From: Methylococcaceae bacterium
Lineage (GTDB): Bacteria > Pseudomonadota > Gammaproteobacteria > Methylococcales > Methylomonadaceae
Assembly (NCBI GenBank): GCA_005772825.1
Contig: SXIP01000062.1
Location: 1-60,877 of the forward strand
Reading direction: 5' to 3'
DNA length: 60,877 nucleotides
Positions 46,000 to 54,694 of this stretch are shown here, piece after piece. Position 1 is the stretch's first letter, and the number at the start of each line of letters is the position of its first letter. The notes under the pieces are model-generated. The model ran no database searches, had not been told where the DNA came from, and saw only the letters and a program-made list of their open reading frames with translations. Made by a program: the position numbers and the translations under genes.

Positions 46000-47496
46000 A
46001 TGGGTATTATTAAAAAACTGGCCTCTCAAACGGCGATTTACGGCCTCAGCAGCATTTTCGGGCGCTTCCTCAATTATTTGCTGGTACCTCTTTACACCTA
46101 TTATTTCTCTGCGGCGGAATATGGGGTAGTCTCCGAATTTTACGCGTATGCGGGTTTTTTCTCCGTGTTGCTGCTCTTCGGTTTTGAGACCGGCTATTTT
46201 CGCTTCCGCGATAAGGAAACGAGCGGACGGGATGTTGCTTATTCGACCGCGCTGATTTTTGTTGTACTGGTCAATCTGGGTTTTTTTCTGTGCATTACCC
46301 TGTTAAACGCGCGGCTTTCAGCCGCCTTGCATTATTCAGAGCATCCCGAGTATGTGTGGTGGTTTAGCATGATCCTGGCACTGGATGCCGTTGCCGCGAT
46401 TCCCTTTGCGAGGCTAAGGGCGGAAAATCGGGCTTTCCGTTTTGCCGCTATCAAGGTTATAGAAATTCTCGTCACGGTATTGCTGAGCCTGTTTTTCATT
46501 ATTTATTGTCCCAAGCTGATTGCGGAGAACCCGCATTCATGGATAGAACATTTTTACGAGCCGTCGATAGGCCTGGGTTATATCTTTATTGCCAACCTGA
46601 TGGCCAGCGGCGTCAAGTTTATATTGCTTGCGCCCCAACTGAAGGGCTTGGTCTGGGGCTTTGATCGGGCGCTGTTTGGCCGCATGCTGCGCTATTCAAT
46701 GCCGATGGTGGTCATTGGCTTCGCCGGTATCATTAATGAAATGCTCGACCGGGCTTTATTAAAATACCTGCTGCCTTATGATTTTCAGACCAACATGAAA
46801 ATGCTGGGCATTTATAGCGCCTGTTACAAGCTGTCTATCCTGATGTCGCTGTTTATCCAGGCTTTCCGCTATGCCGCCGAGCCGTTTTTCTTCGCCTATT
46901 CCGGCAATAGCGATGCCCGCCAGGTTTACGCCAGAGTGCTCAAGTTTTTTGTTATTTTTTGCGTATTCATTTTCCTGCTGGTGACCTTGTATATCGACTT
47001 CTTCAAGTATTTTCTCGGAACTGAATTTAGAGCAGGCCTTGAGGTTGTGCCGATTTTATTGCTGGCCAATCTGTGTCTGGGTATTTATGTGAATTTGTCG
47101 ATCTGGTACAAGCTCACCGATCGCACCCTGATGGGGGCCTTCGTGTCTTTATTCGGTGCCGCGCTGACGGTTGTTCTGAATATCTGGTGGATTCCCGTGC
47201 TCGGCTATGTGGGATCGGCTTGGGCGACGCTGGTTTGTTATGCCAGTATGGCGCTTATATCGTACTTATTGGGGCGTATATATTACCCGGTGGATTACGA
47301 TGTAAAGCGGGTGATCGCTTACATAACGTTGGGCGTTGTCTTGTATCTTGCCAGGCAATACCTGGTAGTTAAAGAGTTTGTGCTCTTTAACAGCAACTGG
47401 CAACCGTGGTTATTGTCTACGGAGTTAATGCTGATTTATATCCTGACGGCTGCGTTGTTTGAAGGCCGGGCGATGACAGTGAAGGCGAAGCGATAA
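46000..47496 (+). CDS. Polysaccharide/lipid-linked oligosaccharide flippase (Wzx-like)
   Basis: The 498-residue protein is nearly all hydrophobic helices (about 12-14) and opens LASQTAIYGLSSIFGRFLNY with the positively charged first loop typical of the MOP/Wzx superfamily of polysaccharide transporters. A second repeat half begins around MLRYSMPMVVIGFAGIINEM. It should flip undecaprenyl-linked glycans across the inner membrane, yet no glycosyltransferase or polymerase genes are adjacent, so its pathway is unknown. It is followed by an AI-2E family gene. Confidence 0.87.
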   Translation: MGIIKKLASQTAIYGLSSIFGRFLNYLLVPLYTYYFSAAEYGVVSEFYAYAGFFSVLLLFGFETGYFRFRDKETSGRDVAYSTALIFVVLVNLGFFLCITLLNARLSAALHYSEHPEYVWWFSMILALDAVAAIPFARLRAENRAFRFAAIKVIEILVTVLLSLFFIIYCPKLIAENPHSWIEHFYEPSIGLGYIFIANLMASGVKFILLAPQLKGLVWGFDRALFGRMLRYSMPMVVIGFAGIINEMLDRALLKYLLPYDFQTNMKMLGIYSACYKLSILMSLFIQAFRYAAEPFFFAYSGNSDARQVYARVLKFFVIFCVFIFLLVTLYIDFFKYFLGTEFRAGLEVVPILLLANLCLGIYVNLSIWYKLTDRTLMGAFVSLFGAALTVVLNIWWIPVLGYVGSAWATLVCYASMALISYLLGRIYYPVDYDVKRVIAYITLGVVLYLARQYLVVKEFVLFNSNWQPWLLSTELMLIYILTAALFEGRAMTVKAKR

Positions 47497-47592
47497 ACTA
47501 TATTGTGTTTTTCCTCCGGGACGTTGGTGCTAGAATGCCGAACCGTTGTTAAATCATCAAACCATCAAATCAGGGTATCAAGTCGAATAATC

Positions 47593-48642
47593 ATGGCAAA
47601 TAATCTGGATGTTCGGGCGCGTCTCATCGGCGGTCTCATATTGTTGTTGCTCGGTGGCTGGGTCCTGCACAGTTATCTTGCGTTATTGGCCTGGGCTGTC
47701 GTACTTGCCATCACTACTTGGCCCGTGTATCAGCGCTTGTTGGGATCTGACGCATTGCACGGAAAATCAACCTGGGGAGCCGTTGGCCTGACCTTGTTGA
47801 TCGGCGCCGTTATTTTGGTTCCCCTGGGTTATGGTTTGAGCCGTTTGCTTGATGAAGCGCAATCACTCGGGCAAGTTTTGACTGATGCGCAAAATGTCGG
47901 AATTCCTCCGCCGGTCTGGCTGGAAACCATACCTATGATCGGCCATTGGGCTAAAGAAAACTGGGCGAACGCGCTGGGCAGCCCGTCCGGGGCAAAGGCA
48001 TCCCTACATTGGCTGGGTACCGGCGGCGCCGTCACTTATACCAAGGAATTTGCCAGCCAGATTTTACATCGCTTCTTTGGTTTTTTGCTGACGCTGTTAA
48101 TGTTGTTTTTCGTCTATCAACATGGCAAGGGTTTAAGTGATCAGGTGTTGGCGAGCAGTCGAAAATTATTCGGCGATACCGGTATCCGCTATGCGGTTCA
48201 CGCCACATCGGCGGTGCGCGCCACCGTTAACGGTCTGGTGCTGGTCGGTATCGGTGAAGGCTTGTTACTCGGCGTCGGCTATGCATTTGCGGGCTTAAGC
48301 CATCCGGCTATTCTGGGAGCGCTAACGGGCGTTTTTGCGATGATTCCGTTTGCCGCCAAGTTGATCTTCGGCGCATGCGCCCTGGTATTGGTTGCTGAAG
48401 GGAATATGGTGGCGGGGACCGGCCTGTTTGTATTCGGTGTGGTTGTCATTTTGCTGGCCGATAATTATGTCCGTCCTGCTTTAATAGGTGGGGCCGTTAA
48501 ATTGCCTTTTCTCTGGACATTGCTCGGTATTTTTGGCGGCCTGGAAAACTTTGGTTTGCTCGGTTTGTTTTTGGGGCCTACACTGATGGCTGTACTGATG
48601 TCGATTTGGCGTGACTGGATTGAAGATGTCAATATGCCGTGA
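47593..48642 (+). CDS. AI-2E family transporter (PerM/YdiK type)
   Basis: The 349-residue membrane protein has seven or eight helices in the arrangement of the PF01594 family, with ALLAWAVVLAITTWPVYQRL near the start and LADNYVRPALIGGAVKLPFL, FGGLENFGLLGLFLGPTLMA near the end. Members have been linked to autoinducer-2 export or Na+/H+ antiport; the substrate cannot be predicted. The frame extends to 47503, but the residues before MANNLDVRARLIGGLILL are not membrane-family-like, so 47593 is chosen. Confidence 0.88.
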   Translation: MANNLDVRARLIGGLILLLLGGWVLHSYLALLAWAVVLAITTWPVYQRLLGSDALHGKSTWGAVGLTLLIGAVILVPLGYGLSRLLDEAQSLGQVLTDAQNVGIPPPVWLETIPMIGHWAKENWANALGSPSGAKASLHWLGTGGAVTYTKEFASQILHRFFGFLLTLLMLFFVYQHGKGLSDQVLASSRKLFGDTGIRYAVHATSAVRATVNGLVLVGIGEGLLLGVGYAFAGLSHPAILGALTGVFAMIPFAAKLIFGACALVLVAEGNMVAGTGLFVFGVVVILLADNYVRPALIGGAVKLPFLWTLLGIFGGLENFGLLGLFLGPTLMAVLMSIWRDWIEDVNMP

Positions 48643-48818
48643 CGGATGGGGTCGATCAAACCAGGATAATTGCCGATTTGCAACATCGTTATGATTTTTT
48701 CAAAGGGAGACTGAATATTAGATCGCAGGAACTCCTCCCAACTGCAGCTTTATAGCTCGATTTATTTTGTAATATTAAACACTGTCTCCAAAAAACCGGA
48801 GCAGTCGTATGTCATGTC

Positions 48819-48834
48819 GGCTTCGACCGAAGCC
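48819..48834. promoter_or_regulatory. Perfect dyad upstream of the OmpA-like lipoprotein gene
   Basis: GGCTTCG and CGAAGCC flank a two-base centre, 30 bases before the start codon. Too tight to be a good hairpin, it could be a protein-binding site in the leader. Function is unknown. Confidence 0.3.
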
Positions 48835-48864
48835 TTGTAAAAACTAACCAAAGGCGTTGAAATA

Positions 48865-49782
48865 ATGAAAAAGCAGGTATTAATTATAGGTATAACTTCA
48901 GTTTTGCTAAGCGCTTGCGTAACTGATCCTAATACCGGACAAACCAGTATGAGTAATGCCGCTAAGGGCGGCGGCATAGGCGCCGTTGTCGGCGCCGGGG
49001 CAGGGACACTGTTTGGCGGCAACGATCTTAAGAACGCCGGATGGGGTGCATTAGCGGGTGGAGCCGTCGGTGCCGCTGTCGGCGCCTATATGGATCATCA
49101 GCAACAGGAAATGCAGCAATCCTTGCAGGGCACAGGAATCCAGGTTCAGCGTACAGCGCAAAATACTTTGAATTTGACGATGCCTAGCAGCATCACGTTC
49201 GGATTTGATTCGGCAAATTTGACATCGCAGGCTCAAACCGCGTTGGACTCGGTTGCGAATGTATTAAATCAATACCCTGATTCAACAATCACAGTTACCG
49301 GTCATACCGATGATACCGGGTCTGACACCTATAACCAGAAATTGTCCGAACAGCGTGCCGCCAGTGTTTCGGGTTATCTGGGACAACACGGCGTAAATTA
49401 TGCGCGCCTTACTCAACAGGGTATGGGGGAAAGAATGCCGAAATTTCCTAATACCACTGAAGAAAATCGGGCGCAGAATCGTCGGGTCGAGTTAGCCATT
49501 GTCGCCAATAACAATGCCGGTGCTCCGCAAGGCGCAGCCCCGCAACAGGGTTACCAGCAACAACAGGGCTATCAACAACAAGGTTACCCACAGCAACAGG
49601 GATACCCGCAGCAGCAAGGTTATCCTCAGCAACAGGGATACCCACAACAGCAAGGTTATCCGCAACAACAAGGCTATCCACAACAACAAAATTACCTGAA
49701 CCCACAACAAGGCTTCAAGAAACCGGTTAAGCGTAAAAAAAATGGATATAACCAGGGTTATCAATACGGTTATCCGCAGTAA
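48865..49782 (+). CDS. OmpA-family lipoprotein with glycine zipper and GYPQQQ repeat tail
   Basis: The 305-residue protein has a lipoprotein signal ending LLSAC (cysteine at about residue 18), a glycine-zipper region of small residues (GGGIGAVVGAGAGTLFGG, AGWGALAGGAVGAAVGAYM), and an OmpA peptidoglycan-binding domain (ITFGFDSANLTSQAQTALD, VTGHTDDTGSD, LSEQRAASVSGYL, RAQNRRVELAI). After it comes a Gln/Tyr/Pro-rich tail with six successive six-residue GYPQQQ units and a basic end (KKPVKRKKNGYNQGYQYG). The first parts resemble YiaD-type proteins; the tail is an unusual addition, probably disordered. A distinct class of outer-membrane-anchored, wall-bound protein is likely. Confidence 0.9.
   Translation: MKKQVLIIGITSVLLSACVTDPNTGQTSMSNAAKGGGIGAVVGAGAGTLFGGNDLKNAGWGALAGGAVGAAVGAYMDHQQQEMQQSLQGTGIQVQRTAQNTLNLTMPSSITFGFDSANLTSQAQTALDSVANVLNQYPDSTITVTGHTDDTGSDTYNQKLSEQRAASVSGYLGQHGVNYARLTQQGMGERMPKFPNTTEENRAQNRRVELAIVANNNAGAPQGAAPQQGYQQQQGYQQQGYPQQQGYPQQQGYPQQQGYPQQQGYPQQQGYPQQQNYLNPQQGFKKPVKRKKNGYNQGYQYGYPQ
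49582..49689 (+). repeat. Six tandem 18-bp units encoding GYPQQQ
   Basis: Six consecutive in-frame 18-base units, each GGN-TAY-CCN-CAR-CAR-CAR, fill this segment; partial units (GYQQQ and GYQQQQ) precede it from 49549. Synonymous positions differ between units, so the array is not a very recent slippage product as a whole, though adjacent units share blocks. Confidence 0.9.
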
Positions 49783-50103
49783 AATAACGCTGTTACAAGC
49801 ATGGGACGGGCGTCTGTGACAGCCCGTTCCGTCATTAAACTCGCTTAAGCTGCTACGTCAACACAGGTTAAACGATGGTAACGAGGCCTCAATATATTGC
49901 TCTTTTAATTAAGGGCATATGATCCTTCCCAAGGCCTTTCAGGTTTTAAACACCTGAAAGGTCCTAGTCCTTGGGAACAATAATAACTTCCCATTCAGCC
50001 GGATTAGCGGATCCGCTGCTGCAAAAATAGCGTCACTCCTTATTTGACGCTTTCTCCATAAAGGCCGTATGATTAACCGTCAAGAGTTACCAGGCCGATG
50101 TAT
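49783..50103 (+). other. Intergenic region with a nested inverted repeat
   Basis: No gene is seen in this 320-base stretch between the OmpA-like lipoprotein and the GCS2-type ligase genes. Its main feature is the two-tier inverted repeat at 49928-49975 (listed separately). Confidence 0.5.
49928..49975. repeat. Two-tier palindrome (REP-like, possible terminator)
   Basis: CCTTTCAGGT (49935-49944) pairs perfectly with ACCTGAAAGG (49952-49961), and the outer arms CCCAAGG (49928-49934) and CCTTGGG (49969-49975) also pair, with a seven-base bulge on one side. Palindromes with an ACCTGA(A/C)AGG core are known as dispersed repeats in other bacteria. It may end the lipoprotein transcript. Confidence 0.6.
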
Positions 50104-51537
50104 ATGGGACAAGAAATCTCTTTATCGCAATTTGATGATGCCGACTTTAAACGTTTTCATCAAAAACTGCAGCAGGAAACCCGGCTGCTCAGGCGCTTGA
50201 TTGAGCAAAAAAACGTCTCGCATCGGGATCCTGTCGCCGGTTTTGAAATAGAAGCCTGGCTGGTTAATAAAGACATGCGCCCGTCGCCGATCAATAAGCA
50301 TTATCTGGCAACACTCAATGATCCTCAGGCTTCACTGGAACTGGCCAAATTCAATATAGAATTCAACTGTGACCCGGTTGTATTGACGGATGACGTTTTC
50401 AGCCGTCTGCACCGGCAATTACAGACTACCTGGGACAAGGCAAAGCGCCATGCCGAAAGCCTGGATCATAACATTGTCATGATCGGCATTCTCCCCACGC
50501 TACAACAGGCAGACCTGCATTTGGGCAATATGTCGGACATGCACCGGTACCGAGCCCTGAATAAACAGATTTTACAAACCCGCGGCGAGCCCATTCATAT
50601 TGATATTTGCGGTGCGGAACACCTAAAAACCGATCATCATGACGTCATGCTGGAAGCGGCGACCACCTCATTTCAAACCCACATTCAGTTGCCGCTGCAA
50701 ATTGCCCATCATTTTTATAATGCCTCCATCATTGCCTCCGCGCCTATTGTGGCGCTGTGCGCAAACGCGCCTTTCTTATTCGGTAAAGAACTCTGGCATG
50801 AGTCCAGAATCCCGCTTTTCGAACAGGCTATTGAAACAGGTGGCTTTGGCGGAGTTGCTCACGGGCCGCTTAGACGGGTCAGTTTCGGCTCTGATTATGC
50901 CAGGCACTCAATTATTGAATGCTTTCAGGAGAATTTTGATCATTTTCCGGTGTTACTGCCGGTTAACCACGATGCGGCAATCGAGGCCTTTGAGCATTTG
51001 CGCCTGCATAACGGCACGATATGGCGCTGGAACAGGCCTTTGATCGGTTTTGATGAGGACAGCACGCCCCACATCCGCGTAGAACACAGAACCCCGGCAG
51101 CCGGTCCCAGCGTACCTGATGCGATTGCCAATGCCGCTTTTTATTATGGCCTCGCGAAGCATATTTGCGACCGGATTATCGCCAGAGGTTTACCGTTGCC
51201 GTTTGCGCAGGCGAAGGATAACTTTTATCAGGCGGCCCGCTACGGTCTGGACGGCACTATCATCTGGTTCGACGGCGCAAAACATCGCCTGCAACCATTA
51301 TTGCAATCGGAACTCCTGCCCGGAGCCGTTGCAGGCTTGAAATCATTAGGCATTTACAATTCCGAAATCGAGGATTATCTGGATATTATCCGGCAACGTA
51401 TCGCCAATAAACAAAACGGCTGCCATTGGCAGCGCCGCTATATCCGGGAACTTAACCAGGATTTTACAGAAATGACGCGAACTTATTTAAAAAACCAAAA
51501 TACCGGTAATCCGGTCAGTGCCTGGAAATTATTGTGA
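50104..51537 (+). CDS. GCS2-family glutamate-cysteine-ligase-like enzyme
   Basis: The 477-residue protein resembles carboxylate-amine ligases of the GCS2 type: VAGFEIEAWLVNKDMRPSPI near the start, LELAKFNIEFNCDPVVL, DIHL-like strand region around GEPIHIDICG, TTSFQTHIQLPLQIAHHFYN and HIRVEHRTPAAGPSVPDAI with metal and glutamate-binding residues. Known members make gamma-glutamyl amides, including gamma-glutamylcysteine. It overlaps by four bases the following M14-type deacylase, which suggests a coupled make-and-cleave or salvage pair rather than ordinary glutathione synthesis. The acceptor amine is unknown. ATG 50098 is an alternative start; 50104 has better spacing to AGG. Confidence 0.82.
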   Translation: MGQEISLSQFDDADFKRFHQKLQQETRLLRRLIEQKNVSHRDPVAGFEIEAWLVNKDMRPSPINKHYLATLNDPQASLELAKFNIEFNCDPVVLTDDVFSRLHRQLQTTWDKAKRHAESLDHNIVMIGILPTLQQADLHLGNMSDMHRYRALNKQILQTRGEPIHIDICGAEHLKTDHHDVMLEAATTSFQTHIQLPLQIAHHFYNASIIASAPIVALCANAPFLFGKELWHESRIPLFEQAIETGGFGGVAHGPLRRVSFGSDYARHSIIECFQENFDHFPVLLPVNHDAAIEAFEHLRLHNGTIWRWNRPLIGFDEDSTPHIRVEHRTPAAGPSVPDAIANAAFYYGLAKHICDRIIARGLPLPFAQAKDNFYQAARYGLDGTIIWFDGAKHRLQPLLQSELLPGAVAGLKSLGIYNSEIEDYLDIIRQRIANKQNGCHWQRRYIRELNQDFTEMTRTYLKNQNTGNPVSAWKLL

Positions 51538-52550
51538 GCAGCCTGCGTTTAAATCAGCTCGATTACCTGCCGGAAGGCCTGCTGGAGGCAACATCGGAAA
51601 CGCTGCACACTCTTCTGCCTGAACCGACCCTGGTCCATTTACCGGGCAAACAGGCAGCGCCGCTGTTTGTCTCGGTGTTGCTGCACGGCAATGAACCTAC
51701 GGGATTCATGGCAATACAATTACTGCTGAAAAAATATCAAAACAAACCATTGCCGCGCTCACTGTCGATATTTTTCGGCAATACCGACGCTGCAAGGCAT
51801 AACCTCCGAAGGCTGGATATGCAGCCGGATTTTAATCGTATCTGGCCGGGTACTGAAATGCCGGATTGCCCGGAAACTGCATTGGCGAATGAAATCGTCG
51901 CGGTGATGAAACAACGCGGTCTTTTCGCCAGTATTGACCTGCATAACAATACCGGCTTGAATCCGCATTACGCCTGTATCAACAAACTGGATAACGATTT
52001 TCTGCAATTGGCGGCATTATTCGGACGATTGATCGTTTATTTTACCCACCCCAAAGGCGTGCAGTCCGCGGCATTCGCTGAATTCTGTCCGGCGGTAACC
52101 CTGGAATGCGGTCGTCCCGGACAGCAGCATGGTGTTGAACATGCGCTGGAGTTTCTGAACAGTTGCCTTAATCTTGTCGAACTGCCGCAGCATCAAATCC
52201 AGGCCAGGGATATTGATCTTTTCCATACCGTTGCCCAGGTTAAGATAGACGATAGCGTCAATTTCAGCTTTGATCGTCCCGATGCCGATCTTTTGCTAAA
52301 TCAGGATCTTGAGCGTATGAACTTTACCGAAATTTCTCCCGGCACTGTCTTGGGGACTTCGAAAAACAACGCGTCCCTGCCGGTTATCGCCAAAGATGAA
52401 TCCGGCAAAAATGTCACCGATGATTTTTTCTCGGTTCAAAACGGTGAATTGCAGCTAAACCGGCGAACCATGCCGTCAATGTTGACGCTCGATGAGCGCG
52501 TCATCAGGCAGGATTGTCTGTGTTATCTAATGGAAAGGATTCATTTGTGA
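51534..52550 (+). CDS. M14-family zinc deacylase (aspartoacylase/succinylglutamate desuccinylase-like)
   Basis: The 338-residue protein has the zinc-binding HGNEPTGFMA (His and Glu ligands), the conserved IFFGNTDAARHNLRRLDMQPD with substrate-binding arginines and the PDFNRIWPG segment, DLHNNTGLNPHYACI with the third ligand, and the catalytic glutamate in VTLECGRPGQ. This matches the AstE/AspA branch of M14, whose members hydrolyse N-acyl amino acids. The start is GTG, overlapping the ligase stop (GTGA). The C-terminal 90 residues are a beta-rich cap. Substrate is unknown; the pairing suggests a gamma-glutamyl or related amide. Confidence 0.82.
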   Translation: MSSLRLNQLDYLPEGLLEATSETLHTLLPEPTLVHLPGKQAAPLFVSVLLHGNEPTGFMAIQLLLKKYQNKPLPRSLSIFFGNTDAARHNLRRLDMQPDFNRIWPGTEMPDCPETALANEIVAVMKQRGLFASIDLHNNTGLNPHYACINKLDNDFLQLAALFGRLIVYFTHPKGVQSAAFAEFCPAVTLECGRPGQQHGVEHALEFLNSCLNLVELPQHQIQARDIDLFHTVAQVKIDDSVNFSFDRPDADLLLNQDLERMNFTEISPGTVLGTSKNNASLPVIAKDESGKNVTDDFFSVQNGELQLNRRTMPSMLTLDERVIRQDCLCYLMERIHL

Positions 52551-52580
52551 TCTTTGAAAAAGTAACTGAAAGAGGCTTTT

Positions 52581-53213
52581 ATGGTTACAACAGCCACGAA
52601 AAATAGAAGTTCGACGCTTTTAATTTATCCGTCGGAAGCGCTTGAAATTGATTTCGGCACATTGCTGAAACCGATGGATGACGATGAGTTTTTTTATTTT
52701 TGTCAGCGCCATAGAGACTTGCGGATTGAAATGGACAAGTACGGAGAGATCACGATCATGTCACCGACAGGCAGTGAAACCGGCGGAGTAAATTTTGAGT
52801 TAAGTGTTGATTTCGGGATTTGGGCTCGTGCAGACGGAACGGGCAAAGGCTTTGATTCTTCAACGGGTTTTGTTTTGCCGAACGGCGCCAAGCGTTCGCC
52901 GGATTTATCGTGGATTAAACTCGAAAGATGGCTCGCAGTACCCGCCGAAAAACGTAAAAAATTCGCGCCGATTTGCCCGGATTTTGTCGTGGAGCTTCGC
53001 TCCGAGTCCGATTCGCTCAATGTGTTGCAAGCCAAAATGCTTGAATATCTCGAAAATGGTGCCGAGCTGGGATGGCTGATTGACGTTAAAGACAAAAAAG
53101 TATACGTGTACCGGCAACACACAGCAGTCCAGGTTTTGGAAAACCCGGCAGAAGTTTACGGCGAACCTTTGCTCAGAGGTTTTGTTTTACAGATGAAAGC
53201 GCTTTGGGGATAG
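52581..53213 (+). CDS. Uma2 family endonuclease (DUF820)
   Basis: The 210-residue protein fits the Uma2 family with a PD-(D/E)xK-like fold: MSPTGSETGGVNFEL, SSTGFVLPNGAKRSPDLSWI (catalytic aspartate), PDFVVELRSESDSLNVLQAK (glutamate, and lysine of the nuclease core), and GAELGWLIDVKDKKVYVY. The family is abundant in cyanobacteria and occurs in scattered copies elsewhere; DNA-cleaving activity is inferred from fold. It follows the deacylase by 30 bases and could share its transcript by chance. Confidence 0.88.
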   Translation: MVTTATKNRSSTLLIYPSEALEIDFGTLLKPMDDDEFFYFCQRHRDLRIEMDKYGEITIMSPTGSETGGVNFELSVDFGIWARADGTGKGFDSSTGFVLPNGAKRSPDLSWIKLERWLAVPAEKRKKFAPICPDFVVELRSESDSLNVLQAKMLEYLENGAELGWLIDVKDKKVYVYRQHTAVQVLENPAEVYGEPLLRGFVLQMKALWG

Positions 53214-53415
53214 AAACTTAATTGTGACTGTGAGTAGTTTGCCGATATTGGATTTCTTTTTAGGGAGTTCCGGCAGATTTCAGGTCGCCGTATCAAGCTA
53301 TTTATCAAGCATCATTTTCATCGAACAACTTGCGCGATAATTTGTTAAAGCACTACACTTGTCGGCTATCGTCGGCAATGTCCGGCCTATAAACCATTAC
53401 TTCACAGGTGATAGT

Positions 53416-54411
53416 ATGAAATCAATCCTAATGACAGCCGTCGGTGCGCCCGAAGTTTTAAAGTTCCAGGACATTGACGCGCCGGACATATCCAATGATT
53501 CGCAAATCAAGGTCAGGTTGCATGCGGCCGGGGTTAATCCGGTCGATACCAAAATCAGGCAGCATGGCGTGTTTTATGACCGTCCCTTACCGGCGGTATT
53601 GGGATGTGACGGCGCCGGTGTGGTAGTTGAAACAGGGATTGCAGTCAGTCGCTTTAAAGTCGGCGATAAAGTCTGGTTTTGTCACGGCGGATTGGGCCGT
53701 GAGCAAGGCAACTACGCCGAATATACCGTGCTTGATGAACGCTGGGCCGCATTGATGCCGGATTCCTATTCATTTACCGAAGCGGCGGCATCACCGCTGG
53801 TGCTGATTACCGCCTGGGGCGGTTTGTATGATCGCGGCGGGTTACAGGCCGGGCAGACCGTGCTTGTTCATGCCGGTGCAGGCGGTGTCGGTCATGTGTC
53901 CATACAATTGGCGAAATTAAAGGGCGCCAGGGTTATTGCGACGACAAGAACCGAGCAGCAAGTGGATTTTGTCAGGTCGATGGGCGCGGATGAAGTCGTT
54001 ATTTATAAGCCAGACGGTTTGGCCGAGGCTGTGAATAATCTTACTGACGGCAAAGGGGCCGATCTGGTATTCGATACCGTAGGCGGGGCTGTTTTCAAGG
54101 AGAGCATCTCGGCGACGGCGCATTATGGCCGATTGGTGACATTGCTTGATCCCGGTGAATTGAGTCTGGCGGAGGCCAGGATGCGCAATTTGCTGATCGG
54201 TTTTGAGTTGATGTTGACGCCGATGCTTAGGGATTTGACTGAGGCAAGACATAAGCATGTTGAAATCCTGGAGCAATGCGCCGGGTATGCCGATAAGGGC
54301 TTGTTAAAACCGCATATCAGCAAGCTGTTGGCGCTTGAAGAGGCTGTAGATGCGCATAAGTTTATCGAGACCGGACATACGACCGGGAAAATCGTGTTAT
54401 CTATTTGCTAG
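53416..54411 (+). CDS. Zinc-free quinone oxidoreductase (MDR superfamily)
   Basis: The 331-residue product is a medium-chain reductase of the quinone oxidoreductase type: KVRLHAAGVNPVDTKIRQHG, PAVLGCDGAGVV, the nucleotide motif VLVHAGAGGVGHVSIQLAK and TGKIVLSIC at the end. The catalytic zinc ligands of alcohol dehydrogenases are absent. It would reduce quinones or enones with NADPH. The frame is open to 53359; ATG 53416 starts the family-like MKSILMTAVGAPEVLKF. It is preceded by a 200-base gap and appears monocistronic. Confidence 0.9.
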   Translation: MKSILMTAVGAPEVLKFQDIDAPDISNDSQIKVRLHAAGVNPVDTKIRQHGVFYDRPLPAVLGCDGAGVVVETGIAVSRFKVGDKVWFCHGGLGREQGNYAEYTVLDERWAALMPDSYSFTEAAASPLVLITAWGGLYDRGGLQAGQTVLVHAGAGGVGHVSIQLAKLKGARVIATTRTEQQVDFVRSMGADEVVIYKPDGLAEAVNNLTDGKGADLVFDTVGGAVFKESISATAHYGRLVTLLDPGELSLAEARMRNLLIGFELMLTPMLRDLTEARHKHVEILEQCAGYADKGLLKPHISKLLALEEAVDAHKFIETGHTTGKIVLSIC

Positions 54412-54635
54412 CGCGGTGTTACCGGGTAAATAACAGAGCCCGCATCAATACAATTGTAATATTGATTTTACTTATCAACGGATTACGCAATTGCCAAGCC
54501 ATTGCATGAAGTCAATGCTATACTGGCGAAAGACCGGCGTATCGGCTTTTAAAGCACGGCAGGCTTCTGTTATTCATTCGATGTTCACTTTAATTCGCTA
54601 CATTCACGCTTGCTGAATCCAGTCATGCTGTTATG

Positions 54636-54641
54636 TATAAT
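54636..54641 (+). promoter_or_regulatory. TATAAT upstream of mrcB
   Basis: A perfect -10 hexamer occurs 53 bases before the mrcB start. The best -35 candidate, TTGCTG at 54610-54615, is 20 bases away, longer than usual, so promoter identity is tentative. Confidence 0.4.
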
Positions 54642-54694
54642 AGCCCGAGACGTTATGGATGATGATTGAAAAATAATGACTATTGTTGGGAGCT

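Noticed and set aside
49549-49710. Possible CRISPR-like array
   Set aside because: Units are contiguous 18-mers with no spacers and lie in frame inside a coding sequence.
49448-49764. Two - strand open frames across the GYPQQQ array
   Set aside because: They are low-complexity by-products (Leu/Val runs) of the repeat on the other strand.
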